DNA of 64,000 bases. It comes from Sipunculus nudus (lineage: Eukaryota; Annelida; Sipuncula; Golfingiida; Sipunculidae). The DNA lies in assembly GCA_026874595.1 (NCBI GenBank), contig CM049310.1, positions 8,060,001 to 8,124,000 of the forward strand. The letters are read 5' to 3'. Both the position numbers and the translations under genes were made by a program. The notes under the pieces were generated by a model. That model saw only the letters and a list, made by a program, of their open reading frames with translations, ran no database searches and was not told the origin of the DNA. Each line of letters opens with the position of its first letter. The stretch's first letter is position 1. Of the stretch, positions 50,868 to 63,817 are shown one piece after another.

Positions 50868-53202
50868 GTATCCACCAAAACACAGTTTTGCGGATACTTT
50901 GATTTCACATGAGTTCCGCCGCTGCCGCCGCGTTCGTCTACGAAGAACTCCGACGAAACCCAAGTACCGAATTTTCTGAAACGCACCATAATTATTGGGT
51001 CACATGTGAACTCGTGCCTAACAATGACTTGTATCGCCACCTACAATCTTTTTTGCATACTGTCTACCTTTGCGTCTTTTCTAGTAATAATACCACACAT
51101 CTCAGGAGTGGTTTTATGTATTGGGCTGGAAGTTTTCATTTTCATAGATCTTTTATATCTTCACCTCGTACTCAAGACATCTGCAATTGTTTTTTGCGTG
51201 GCGCCACCCGTGCATATGGTTTTGAGGAAATCACAGGAGATTGTTAATGTATTTGCCTGAAATTTGACATGTCCGTTCATCTTTCAAAATGTTCTCGTTA
51301 ACATGACTGGTGGCGCGACCTTTAATCACGTATACGTAGAATACACCCATGCATTTATCTCAGGAGGGATTTGACATGTCCATGGATCCTTGATGTCTTA
51401 ATCTCGTACAACAGCACTTTGGAGAAACATAGAATCGTTTTGTATAGCGTCTATTCATAATTTTGTTTAGAGTGAAAATCGCATATATCAGTGGAGTGGA
51501 TTGGTGTATCAGCCTGAAATTGTGCACGTTTATTCATCTTTTATAGCTTGTCGGATACAATACTGGTGGAGCCACCTTCCTCAGGAGTGCTTTGGCGTAT
51601 CGGCCTGAAATTTTGCATGTTCATCAATTTTGCGTGGATTTCTTGTACACAAGACTGGTGCTGCCATCTACAATCGCATATTCGTAGAACATATGCATGC
51701 ATATTGATAGATCTTGGAGTGCTTTATCTTGAATACAGGACTGGTGGGGCCACCTACAGTTGTTTTTGTATTGTTGCGACTTAGTCTCTCGACCTGGATT
51801 AGTGTCGCCCCGCGTGGATCTCCCCCTGTGGTCTGGACGTTTTGGCGACCCCGGTCGTTATTATTGACCTTATTTGTGTCAAGCAACCAAGTCTTGTCAA
51901 GCCCTTTGTCCTGTATTATCGAGGACAACAGAAGAAAGCGCGCACAACAGCACCTTGCTGGTCAAGTGACTCGTACTGCCTCATAAAAGGGAATAACACT
52001 CGAAACTCGCAAAGGACTTATTATAAAACTACAGGATATCCTGGCTGTTGCCACCTCCCAACAGCATACCATGAATTTCTGGACTTATTATCATGATGCG
52101 TCGGCGGACCTGCCATGAACTTTTGTGTTACGAGTGAGCCACCTTGGACTTTCGGTAAACGTTGAACTGTGAACTGCTAAAACATTTTGTGAGCGCCGAA
52201 CGGGAAGTACTTCAGTTATGTTATTTGTGTTACAGGGTATACCAGAGACTTTGTTTAGCTTTCATTATGTGTTAATCCTATAATTTTGTTTGTTATTGTA
52301 CATAGTGTATATAATGCCATGATTCGGATCAATAGAGCACCTTTATAACACCTATAACGTCTTTTTGTTTACCTATGAGGATAAGTGTCTGAACTTATAT
52401 GTTGCTGTCCGGCAAGTCAGATCAGCGGCGCAAATGAGGACCGTAACATAACTGGCGAGCGTGCTAGGAACATAATTTCTTACCTAGGAGTTACACTTTT
52501 GGTGAACTAGGTGGCGGTAATTACTCGATTACTTCAAACCACCTTTCCCAGGGCCCCAGAGTGCATCTGTTTGAAGTGAAAATCACACACATGCAAGGAG
52601 TGGGTTGACTTATCGGTCTAAAATTTCTGAATCCCCTCATCTTGTGTAGTTTTTTGTACACAAGACTTGTGGCGCCATCTACAATCATATAAACCTTCAA
52701 TACATCCATGCATTTATCTCAGGAGTGAGTTGATAGAGCGACCTGCAAATTTGCATGCCTATTGATCTCGGACTGCTTTGATCTGTTTAAGAGATTGGTG
52801 GCGCCATCTACAATCGATTTTATCTGATGTTAATCTGAAGATTTGTTTTCATTGAAAATCACAAGTCGTCCAATGTAACACGCTGAGTTTTTTTGCATGT
52901 CCGTCCGTCTTGGATAACTTTTTCATACACAAGACAGGTGACGACCCCTTCACACATTCATTCGTGAAATAAATTTACATTTATCTCAGGAGTAGTTCGA
53001 CCTGAAATTTTAAAAGCTGATAGATCTAGGATGGCATTATCTTGTGCACATAACTGGTGGTACCACCAACATATTTTTTAGTTTCGTCCATCCGTGCGGC
53101 TTGGGATACTTGGGCATCTCTAATGCTAAAATGTGGAGGGTTGCCACGTCAGGAGACTTTCCATCCCTTACTTTTACCATGCCTCTGTGATTTGGCGGAT
53201 AC
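50868..53202 (-). mobile_element. Hairpin-ended element, copy C (inverted, interrupted)
   Basis: Starts with the terminal hairpin GTATCCACCAAAAC...GTTTTGCGGATAC (50868-50897) and ends TTTGGCGGATAC (53202), so it is copies A/B in reverse orientation. Monomers with GTGGCGCCAC-type cores lie at 51198, 51310 and 52798. The part from roughly 51780 to 52500 is unlike the family and looks inserted. Confidence 0.7.
52126..52448. mobile_element. Possible LTR of a retrotransposon remnant
   Basis: Begins TGTTACG and ends CGTAACA (perfect 7-bp inverted ends of the TG...CA type). It is followed after 4 bp by TGGCGAGCGTGCTAGGAAC, which has the form of a tRNA primer-binding site. No second LTR, no target duplication, and no gag/pol seen. 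This rests on end structure only. Confidence 0.35.
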
Positions 53203-55290
53203 CTGTAGCCACACATGTACATTTACTTGAAAACAGACTATCTTTTTATACTTATTTTTCGGATATTTCTTATTACTCAGATTTCGCATAAACGATCAGA
53301 TTTTCTTAGTTTTGATGAAGGATTTCGGATAAAAAGTGTTGGGATAAATGATGCTCTGTTGTACATGTATTTTACCTTTTTGTCTTCATTCTGTATACAA
53401 CTATAATATACTAAGTCAGGCATACCATTCAAATATAAATATAAGAAAAAGCCCCATGAAAACCTAAATTTGACCTTATAGACATGAGGATTCTTTCAGA
53501 ACAATCAAGTTCCTGAGATTTTATATACATTTATACCTCAGTTTCAGATAATGCAATAACATGGAACTTTCATATATATGAAATTTTATAGCCTTTTTAG
53601 TCATATTCATCAGGAAAATATGACCCGAGGCATATATTTTTCACACCTTTGTTATTTCCTGCCAAAAGAAAAACAAAAAAAAATAATTTATTTCATGCTG
53701 CATTGTGTTGTTCTTTATTCAAATTTAATGTTTTTGAGATAGCACTTTCAACAATTTACCATGAAGATTTTTTTCAGGTCAGCCTGATTTGGCAAATCTT
53801 ATACTTTCTTCACTCTATATTACATAAACCTGCCGTTCGGACCAGAGCGTTAACTGCTTTGCGATTTTACAGAGGGATGCGCATGAACTGCACAATTTCT
53901 GGTCCATCGCGCATGGTCACCCTGACCAACGAACCAGACTATTTGTCATGACCATGCATACAATGATGATTAGTGCATGAAGCCCTTGAGGTCTCCCACT
54001 TCTAAAACTATATATATGAATTAATGACGATACTGCCTGTGAAAATTGAAGGATCATTCGCTTGACACTTTTAAATACGTCATCACAGTGGGCGGACGGT
54101 TATGTCCGCCTTGCAGATGAGTTTCATCTGTTTCTATAAAATAGCAAAGTGAAAAGTAACCAGGTGTCACGTAGTATGTTGCAAATGTCAGTGTTGACAT
54201 TTGTCTTTTACTTAAATGATAACAAGGTGTTAACTTTTCTATCGATGAAATGTTTCCTTAAATAGATAGAGAGACCATTCATACAGGGCCTAAATTAGGT
54301 ACTTAAATTATCCGAAAAGTCTACCTGGGGTATTTATTTATTTTGTTACTGTGTAAAACATACACGCATATATGCAATCAGATTTGGGTATACACATTTT
54401 GGTTCTTCAATTCACTAACAGATGTCGCGTCATCCTTGGTGCATACATCGTTACCTCTTTCTGAGCTCACGGCTGGCCTTCAATGATTTGTGAACTCCTA
54501 AAAACATAATGTTAGATTAAATTAACTAAATTCTCTTCGATATCCATTCAAAGCTTATTGCTTCTGCGGGTGACGCATTTTGAAGGTTTTGATGTACAGG
54601 ACTTTATTTTTTTAATTTAGGTATCTGGGCAAGGAACCTTCATCGGCACAGTTTACTGTTATCTAATTGACAACTTTGGTAGTGTTGATGCATATAAAGA
54701 AAGAGGTATACGTCTTTTGCCTAAATTGTTGTTGGAGCTGATCTAGATAAAAAACCAGGTATTAGCACAGGAATGCACTCACTGAGTGTTGTATAACGAT
54801 GCCCAATTTATATATACTGGTGTGCCATTACCATACACAAGAGAAGAAGAAAGAGGGAGAGAGGCTGAACCAAACGCCCCTCCTTCTGGGACCGTCCCCT
54901 TTTTCCTGTCCTAAATACGGGGCCTCGGCCTCTTGTTAAAAAAGTAATTACTGACCTTTAATTTTTTTAAGTTTGTTTATAAAAAATCGGCATCGCATAT
55001 AAGCCAAAATAATGTGTAAGCACAGATCCAGAAATCAGCAACACACGAACTGTTAACATTTCATCAACGTTTTGATCAAGTCCATACTTTGTTCAACCTT
55101 ATCAAACGTTGTAGATTGATATCACTTTATTTTCATAAATGTTTCATGGACAAGGGTCTTCGACAGTTTTTTTTTCCGTCTCAAAACACCTGAATTGAAT
55201 TTCGTACGATACACCCATGACTACCCAAGGAAATACCCCAATTTTTTGTCGTAGACCTGTCGTATATTTATTGTGCCATGTATGTGACTT
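53203..55290. other. Stretch with no recognised gene
   Basis: AT-rich with short frames. The 100-codon frame at 53649-53951 has no family resemblance that I can see. Confidence 0.45.
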
Positions 55291-55292
55291 AA

Positions 55293-58090
55293 GCCCCATT
55301 CACATGCAGACATTTACTCATATAATTATATTTGCATATGGAGTAAATTTAAGTCCGTGAGTAAAAATAGTCCGTGAGTAAAATTTTACTTGAAGTATAT
55401 TTACATTGTGTTCGAAATTTCATTAATTTTCAGGTATGTTAACTGACAATTAAACACACTATAAGAGTAAAACAAGGGCCCAAGGACCCAAAGCGCACGT
55501 GTGAATATTTCCTCTTTGGAGAGAGTATAGCTATAGAAATAAGAATTATTCTATTCCACGGTGGACGGAAGTTTCAGGATAGGACATTCGGGAATTGGAC
55601 AATCCGGACAAGGACGTAACACACAGGTCTTTTGCATGAAAAGTCTATAAGTCTAAACTGAATGGGAATGGTAGAATCTTTGCAAATTAAATCCAATATA
55701 TCTGCAAATGTTGTGAGAAACTGTGTGTAAACAGTTTTCTTCAAATGTGAGGGACATATGTTATGATTTAGCCTACACTTTCATTTTTTATTACTTTTTA
55801 TTACTTTTACCAAGATGATGTAACATGCCACAATGCTAAAAATTTACACTTTCCAACCGGCCCTTAGCACACAAAAACGCAGATAATACACACGCTAACA
55901 AAAACTGTAACTCACTTGGACCAGCATAAACATTTATAACATATATTGGCTGTATCCGTGGTGCCATTGTTTAGAAAAGTTATTAACAGATAGGCAGCGC
56001 ACGGAAGGATGGACCGCGATACACCTCCGTATATTTAAAAGTTTAATGGAACATCATTGTGTCTTAAACATTATTTAATTAAACATGGATGACGCGTAAG
56101 TGAAGGATGAAGCCTGGTGGATCAGAAATTGATGTCGGAGATGAAGGTACCTGGTTAATTCTCTATCAGTGCCTCAAAGACAAAACTAGCAATGTTTGTT
56201 TTTCTCTACATCACCATCCAAGAACTGTCCCTAAGTCTGTTTTAATATTGTTTCTGTTCCCCTTGGAATTACCTCAACTGTTGTTCAATGATTATCTTAT
56301 ATATATTCTGGAACTTAAGCATATTCCCTACAACGTGGGAAAACTGTTTTATTTCCCGTAACTGGCTGATGACTTTTAAATATTAATAAAATATTGGTTT
56401 TATATATCTACCTTGAAAATGATATTCCTAAAAACATGAAATTTTAAACACATTGAGTTGTAAACATATGCACTAAAATGCTAAAATGGATCCATTTAAA
56501 CAGGAAGATGTTTAAGGGAGAAAATTAAAAAAACGCCAATCTTCTATAAAAGCATATAATTTCGAAAGCAAGTATCCCCCAATTAAGAATATGAGAAGTC
56601 TTAGGGTTTACCCATATTTTAACATGATGCTTCAAGCCTACACATTTATGTTTGAATAAATGATTTTTAATCGAAACCGGAAATATTTTAAAATCTAGAT
56701 CAAATCAACCGTTATCAGAAAACCCATAGTTTTCATATAAAAACATGTACAATGCACTTTTAACTCTATAACCAATATTTTTTGTTATAATTTTGAACAC
56801 TGAATATAAATTCCGATCTTGACCTAGAAGAGCGAATGAATTGCTGGTTTAAATTAATGAATACTTAATCATAAGTCAATTTGTAACATAACGAGTGACC
56901 CATGGGTCATGAAGCTCAGCAGCCTGACAAGTAGACAATATTTCCTTGCACAGGCAACTAATTAAGATAATGTAGGTGGCATCATCGTTAATGCATATTA
57001 GCTTAAGTTCATCAAGACCCATTAGCACACCAAATTTGACTACAATGCAAGCATGCAGCCTTTCCTGAGGAATCTGGCAATTCGGTATTTTGCATTATTT
57101 CTGGGGTGCTAAAACATACCCCGAAACTCTGAGAATATAGATCACAGTTACCCAATTTCAGGTGACTGGCGAGAACTTTTGAGGAACTCTCAGGATGTCA
57201 AGTAAGAAGATTCTGGGTCCAAGGTTATGATTTGTGCCCTACTTTTGTATCAATTTTTAATAATTCTAGGGGGTGCATATAAGCCCCATAGCTGGGAGAA
57301 TATTGGTAACAAAGACCTAATTTCAGGTTTCCAAGGATATTTTTCAGGGACCTCCCTGTATGTTAAGTGATATATAGAAGATTCTAGGACCAACGGTTAC
57401 AGTTTTTGCCCTGTTAACAGAAAACTACATCTTTAGGGGTATAAAGAATAGAAGAAAAAAATCTGTAAAAAAAAAACCAGGTGGTGCCACCTGTTTGCAG
57501 GAACTGATGAAACATGATCATTATGCATGCAAAGAATCATGGTGATCAATGCATTAGTTGTTCAGATAATTGAGCTTTTACATTAAATTTTGCATTATTC
57601 TGGGGGCGGGGAGTACTTAGGAGTACCATAACTTGGAGGATATGGGTAACAGAGACTTAATTTCAAGTTTCTAAGGAGATTTTTTATGGACCTCCCTGGA
57701 TGTCAAGTTTAAAGATTCTAGGTCAAGTGGTTACGATTTGTGCCCTGTTAAAGGACGGACAGCTAGACAGAAGGACGAAGGACAAAGAGTGATCGCTATA
57801 GCTCAGATGACTTTTAGTCAGCTGAGCTAAAAAATGTCAGTTTGCCTATATATGCAAAAGGGTATTTTGTTCACATGACACGCTTTACTTAATAAGTAAA
57901 GTTACTTGCATGCAAATATACTTTTGCATCACCTCCTGAGGTCGTGCAAATATACTTTTACTCATGTCAGTATACTCCAGGAGTATTTATACTCACATAT
58001 GTAAATCAATTCCCATGACACATTATACTTACGTCAGTAAATTTACGTATATGTGTATATATACTCACAGGAGTAAATGGGGATTAGGCT
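55293..58090. mobile_element. Segment with inverted ends bounded by TTAA
   Basis: The left end TTAA-GCCCCATTCACATG (55289 on) and right end GTAAATGGGGATTAGGCT-TTAA (to 58094) are imperfect inverted copies. Both are followed inward by repeated (A/T)TTTACTC and GTAAATTTAC motifs. The 2.8-kb interior has no recognised transposase (the 84-codon frame at 56107 is not recognisable) and contains the element at 56893-57833. It may be a TTAA-targeting element, or two separate short elements. Confidence 0.4.
56893..57833 (+). mobile_element. Dispersed element with TGACCCATGGGTCA start and CTCAG hairpin end
   Basis: Begins with the perfect palindrome TGACCCATGGGTCA (56896-56909). It aligns with the insert at 26237-27360 and ends in the hairpin TAGCTCAGATGACT-TTT-AGTCAGCTGAGCTA plus A-run. 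A monomer core AGGTGGTGCCACC lies at 57479. Non-coding. Confidence 0.82.
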
Positions 58091-58099
58091 TTAATGAAT

Positions 58100-59150
58100 T
58101 TTAGGAAGTAATATTCCACGTACAGTCAAATATAGAACGTCAACCCATCATAAAACACCAATTTAAGATCAATTGAGTGCGTGCGTGTATGCAAAAGGAA
58201 AGTAAATGGGGCATTGACTTTGAGATAAAGCACGTCTATCCCAAATCATTAATTTATTATCCCTATAGCTTTTGCGAGTATTGGTGAAGTGCTCATCTCA
58301 ACCGTCGTTAGTGATAAGATTAAGTTCATGCAGGCTGATATCCGTTCTTGTATTTCCTGCAACACGTACCGCGTAGAATTTTGAACTGATTGCTAGATTG
58401 TGTTTATTCTCGTCCATGAAGCCGAAATGGACTATTGACTGAACAAAGCATGATAACTTATTACATTCGGATGTGTTAATATACATGCACGATGGGTTCG
58501 TTACGAGTTCAGGTATGAATCGCAGCATCGACTGGGTGACGTATCTTTCCGTGAAGACGTCACACAAATGGGCGTGACTGGTCGGCCCAGCCAAGCGTGA
58601 TGCACGTGCTTTAATGTGACAACACCGAACTGGTTGACCTGTATTAGCATCAGAAAGGTGGCCCCGCGAAGAAATAGGCGACCCGCCCAGGGTCACAGTT
58701 GCGATTGAGCCCAAATGTATTGGCCTACCGTAAGTAAATACGCAACCGTGAGTATTTCCTTGTTGTGGAAAAAGAACTGGAGCGTTTCATGACTAATAGT
58801 AATACATACACACGGATAGAACCACTGCCTACAGAGTATATACATGGAACTGCATGGGAGCCGCTGTATTATGACTTCATACATATAAAACTGGATGGTT
58901 TTACTCTGATATCATCATAAAGATAAAAGATTACGCTGTTTTCTGCAGTGTCCCTGGATTTTACAATAGTTGGAATCGCACTGTCTGCCGGGGAGGATTT
59001 GAGCAGGTAAATAAGATTCCTGGTCTGTTATTTGGTGTTGGTTCCAAATTGCCCTGAAGTTTTGCATTGGTCGTACCTGGAAAAACAAAATCAGGCAATG
59101 ATATATGGGAGTACTGAAAAAACCCACTGAATTGAGCTTTTGTTTATTTT
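58100..59150. other. Stretch with no recognised gene
   Basis: A 138-codon minus-strand frame (58298-58714) lies in GC-richer sequence but has no recognisable domain and no supported splice context. I do not call it a gene. Confidence 0.4.
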
Positions 59151-59620
59151 TTTTTTAATTTTATTTATTAATATTTCTTTATTCAGGATGGCTTGTTCAG
59201 AATATTATACTGAACTTACACATGGCCCTGATAGTAATTGATATTTTAAACATGTTCAGCAGTATATATACAAGTAAACATTTATGTGCCGAATATTGTA
59301 AATGAATATAACATATTGTTAGTTCCTGTACTAGTATGACCATTATAAAGAGTTTATTAAAGAATATTATTTAGATAATCATAGGCTATTCAGGTTATTA
59401 GCAATATTGATAACACTGTATGAAAAAAGTGCAGAGAATAATACAAACCAAAAATGCAATGTGTGCATAGTTATGTTAGTGTTTTTTCACTTACTGGTAT
59501 TCGTAAAGCATAAAATTCCAACATGCATACCATATAAACAGAAGTAATAAAAAGATATATTGATATTATTTTAAGGGCTTAGAGAATATTGCTTAATATA
59601 TTTTTTTAACTTTTCCTTGT
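59150..59620 (-). mobile_element. Second copy of the same LINE 3' UTR
   Basis: Aligns along its length with 1680-2150, including TTTATTCAGGATGGCTTGTTC and CTGTACTAGTATGA. It stops where the coding part would begin, so only the UTR was inserted or retained. Confidence 0.8.
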
Positions 59621-59754
59621 GGTGGATGTTTTATAGTACTTTGGAGAACCCTATGTTGGTCTACTATTGGATAACCCCCCCCCCCCCCCTTGAATATTTG
59701 GTTACACTGCATATGATGTTAGTTACTTGGTCACTGACTGGGACTTAAAGAAGC

Positions 59755-59945
59755 TGATCCAGGGAAGGAGTCCCCCCCCCCCCCCCCCACCCTTTTCAGC
59801 AGCTGCAAACCTTTTAAAGGGTTTGAGACCAATATTGCAGCCTGGACTAACCCTCCCCCCTCCTTTTCTGGACCTGGGGACTTTTTTTTAGGTTTTATCA
59901 TAAGTCCTCGTGGGTTGGACCCCTCAATTTCCTAAATCCTGGATC
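59755..59945. mobile_element. GATCCAGG-ended small repeat, uninterrupted copy
   Basis: 191 bp with GATCCAGG at the left and CCTGGATC at the right. It includes a run of C at 59773 and the block GGACCTGGGGACTTTTTTT. Related to 48467-48970. Confidence 0.65.
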
Positions 59946-60142
59946 CATTGCACCCCTGAGTTATGTCAAGTTTTAGTGAAAATAATAGTTCATTTTAGGC
60001 TGTAGAGATTTCTTTTTAGGACAATCTATCTTATTTGGAATTTTTCATATTATTATTATAAGAAGGTAAACCTTATGTTTAGATCTTAGAAAATTTATAA
60101 CACAAGCCCTAGACAAGGCTAATCAGTATTTTTCAATACTAA

Positions 60143-60480
60143 GGCCAAAAAAAATAAAAGGTATGGTTCTCAGGCACCGCCTGCGTCAATTTTAAACCCC
60201 CGCATCAAATATTTTTATTTTGATTTTCAACAGAAACTTACCAGTTTTGAGCTCCAGCCACTCAGACATTTCTTTCAAGAAGATAGAATCATACAATTTT
60301 GATTAAATTTTCTTTGTTTTTACTTGTTTAGCAAAATAAATCTGTTATCATCACGCTTTTCCCTTATCATTTGTATTTTTATCGAAACATACAAAAAAAT
60401 TGGAAAAATAAAAAAAATGCCCACCCGCAATGATTTCTGAAAAAAGTGCCTGAGAACCAAACCTTATTTTTGTTTTGGCC
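60143..60480. mobile_element. PIF/Harbinger-type MITE, copy 1 (338 bp)
   Basis: The ends are inverted: GGCCAAAAA...AAGG(TATG)GTTCTCAGGCAC on the left and GTGCCTGAGAACC...TTTTGGCC on the right, about 35 bp each. TAA flanks both sides (60140-60142 and 60481-60483). A 3-bp TWA duplication is the Harbinger signature. No transposase. Confidence 0.85.
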
Positions 60481-60603
60481 TAATATTTTCAAAGCCATAT
60501 ATTTTTCTCCTTTTTATATGTAACTAGAGATTTGCACTCAGAGAGTGCAGACCTTTGCCAAGGCAGCTCATCGCCCCCATATGGCATTGTCAGAAATGCA
60601 GCA

Positions 60604-60990
60604 TTTTTTAGCTCAGCTGACTGTAAGTCATCTGAGCTATAGTCATGGTCCTTTGTCCATCGTCCGTCCTTCCAGCCGTCTGGCCGTCTATCCGTTAACA
60701 GGGCACATTTTGAAACCGTTGAACCTACAAATCCAAAATTTTGCATAAAGTTAGATGTCCCTAAAATCTCCTACCATACTGAAAATTGGGTCACTTAGAC
60801 TTTGTTCCTTTGAGATATTAAGGAAAAACCTCCATTTTCCATTAAAAACCCATTGTTACAGTTCAAGACTGCCTTATATCAAAACCACTGATATGAATTT
60901 CGTATGTACATTAAAAAAATTAGGTCAGTATTGCATAATTTGTTTAAGTAATGGGCCCACACATAATGCACCTTGTAAAAGATTAGGAAA
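60604..60990 (-). mobile_element. Partial CTCAG-hairpin element, inverted
   Basis: The hairpin TTAGCTCAGCTGACT...AGTCATCTGAGCTA is followed by GTCCTTTGTCCATCGTCCGTC and CCGTTAACAGGGCAC, which is the reverse of the ends at 42371-42425 and 57770-57833. The far boundary is not clear. Confidence 0.6.
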
Positions 60991-63478
60991 TTTATTTACT
61001 CACATAACTTAATATTGCTGATGCTAGAGACTTTTGTTCAGGGATATAAGTTCATTTAATCAAGATTTATTGAATAAGGAAAATTAGATCTGAATTTTTC
61101 AATTTATTTAAGTTATTAGCATAAATATAAAATCAGTACCTTAAATTTTGCCCAACTTTGGCCATGGCACATATTTTCCTGTAAGCACTGTGGATTTAAT
61201 TTTTACAGCATGTACACATAAGGATTTAATCTGTTTAATTCTGAAATTTGAAAATAAAATCTGCAAAATTAGGCTAGTTATTGTATTTTTATTGGAGGCT
61301 CTTGTTGTATTCACTTACATTGTCAAGCTGTCCACTTTGGTCATTGTAGGTCATACAGTGCAGCTCTCTATGCTCCCCAGGGTGTTATTATGTAATGCCA
61401 TCACTTGGGCAAGCCCTCTTTCTTGTTGAGCTTGATCAGACTGTCTGCAGTTAATACCACAGGGAGCCTTTCTCTCTCCCCCCCCCCCCCCCCCGCCCCA
61501 TTTCTGTTGACAGACTGTTCTATAAATAAGATGAATCTTATAATTTCACATTTTTTTCAGCCACAAGCAGTGACAACAAAGACCCCTCCCCCCACCTGTT
61601 CCTTCAATACACAGGACTAATAAACAAGACAAATCTAATCTAAGATATATCTAATCTTATAATTAATCTAATCAATTATAGAAAAACTGAAACCCTGGTT
61701 ACTAGAATATACATACAAGTTGCTAATTTATAAAAATTTACTTATTTTATTGCTGTATTCAGAAGAATATAATAGATCTTGACATATATGTACATACACA
61801 AATAAGCCTATACATATTCTCTTGAGTAAAATAAATATTTTACATATTAACCTGACCATTTTTAAACTTAGGATTTCTTCCCATATACAGTACTTGTTGC
61901 ATTAAGGCCACCATAAGTAAACAGGTAGATTGGATTTGCATCATATGGGTGCATCAAACTTTTGATAGTCATTTCCTGTGACTTTGAACATTTTGTTCAC
62001 ACATTAGATAAGCCTACTACATACACGCCAACTTAATAAGGGCTTCAATCCAGGTAAGAGGGAAGTTCTTTTTTTTTATCTGACCTGAACGAAAGATCAT
62101 ATTTGAAGTGGTTACCTGAGTAGCCTGGATGATTTTAGTTTATTGTACATCTAATGCAGTTTGTGGCCCATGCAAATATAAATAAAGAAAAAGAATTTTA
62201 AAAATGAACAAATGATTAATGGATTTTATTAATGCATAAATGTAGGTTATTTTATTAAGAACTTTGTGAATGTAATGTATCCTTACATTTACTTAACTTT
62301 TAATATAGCTCACCTGACTTTCTTTAATGCTGAACTTTAGTGATGGGTCTCTGTCCATATTGCAAAACACCCTTTGAAAACTGGTTTATCTGACTTACTG
62401 GAAGATATCCTTGTTGAATGGTTTTGACAATATCCCTCCCCTTATGTTATAAACATGAGGATATAAATAAAATGAAAAGTCTGTAAGCTTTGGGCTCATT
62501 TTTTCCTGGCCTATTATTGAAAGGTTCAAGGTATTATACTTAGTTAACAGATGTCAGATATGGGAATAGACCCCTTTAAGAACACAAGACTCAACATGGA
62601 TGATTTATTTATGAGGGGGCATCTTGAACACTTTGATTAATTTAATATGAGTGTTCAGATTAAAGAAACCATAGGGGAATCCAGGTACAGAATAAAAAAG
62701 GCCCTGAGGCAATGTTTCTCTATAAGCACAGGAAATACAAGAACCAGTCAAGAAGGTCATTTAAGTGCTTTTGCTTTGATATCAATTGGTATCTGAAAAG
62801 TAAGCTCCAATATCAGCCTAGTGGGACATGTTTTTTGGTGATCATGTACATTATATAGTAAAAAACCCCACTTTATATGATTATGTAAATCTGTTAAATA
62901 ATTTTATAACATAAATATTGATATATGTGAATAATATATATTTATATGTATACATATATATTTAATGAAAATATTCGTCTATTTAATGGGAACTGTATAG
63001 GATGAGGAAGAGCTGTTAATTAACTATGGTGTGAACATGATGGTCTGTTACTGGTAGGTAGCAGCTTTTAGTTTGAGGAACGTACTTTAAATTTTGTACT
63101 AAAGCTATTACGCAATATGGACTCTAGTGCTCATTACTAGATCATAAGATATTTTGCCACATAATTTACCTATCGTTTTAATAAGTTTAAAAGAGATTTA
63201 AATACCTGATAAATAACTGATTGGTAACCTGATTGAACACCTATGTCTTGATATGAGGGCTTAAGCTACGGTTCCTTAAAAGCAGTTGCCGTTGCCTCTA
63301 TGGTACAGTTGCAGATAGAGTCTAACAAGTGATATCATGAAGGACCGATTCATTTTATGCGGTTGCGGTCATGAAATTTATCCGACCCATCATCCAACAA
63401 AATTTTTGTCTGATCCTGTAGCAAATGATCTGACAAAAATTTAAATGGAGGAGGTCAGAAGAATAATCCCACTGAATT
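60990..63478. other. Stretch with no recognised gene
   Basis: AT-rich, with a C-run near 61480 and short frames only. Confidence 0.45.
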
Positions 63479-63479
63479 A

Positions 63480-63817
63480 GGCCAAAAAAAATAAAAGGTA
63501 TGGTTCTCAGGCACCGCCCGCATCAATTTTAAACCCCCGCATCAAACATTTTTATTTTGATTTTCAATAGAAACTTACCAATTTTGTGCCGCAACCGCTC
63601 AGACATTTCTTTCAAGGAGATAAAATCATACAATTTCCTTTTTTATGTAGGGCTTTTACTTGCTTAGCAAAATAAATCTGTTATTATCATGCTTTTCCCT
63701 AATCATTTGCCATTTTTATCAAAACATACCAAAAAATTAAAAATAAAAATACCGCCCGCCCACATTGATTTCTGAAAAAAAAGTGCCTGAGAACCATACC
63801 TTTTTTTTATTTAGGCC
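63480..63817. mobile_element. PIF/Harbinger-type MITE, copy 2 (338 bp)
   Basis: Same family, orientation and length as the copy at 60143. It is flanked by TTA at 63477-63479 and 63818-63820, again a TWA duplication. The two copies differ by scattered substitutions and small indels that balance out. Confidence 0.87.

Noticed and set aside
58298-58714. 138-codon minus-strand frame
   Set aside because: No recognisable domain, no upstream promoter or splice evidence. Plausible by chance in GC-richer sequence, although not excluded as an exon.
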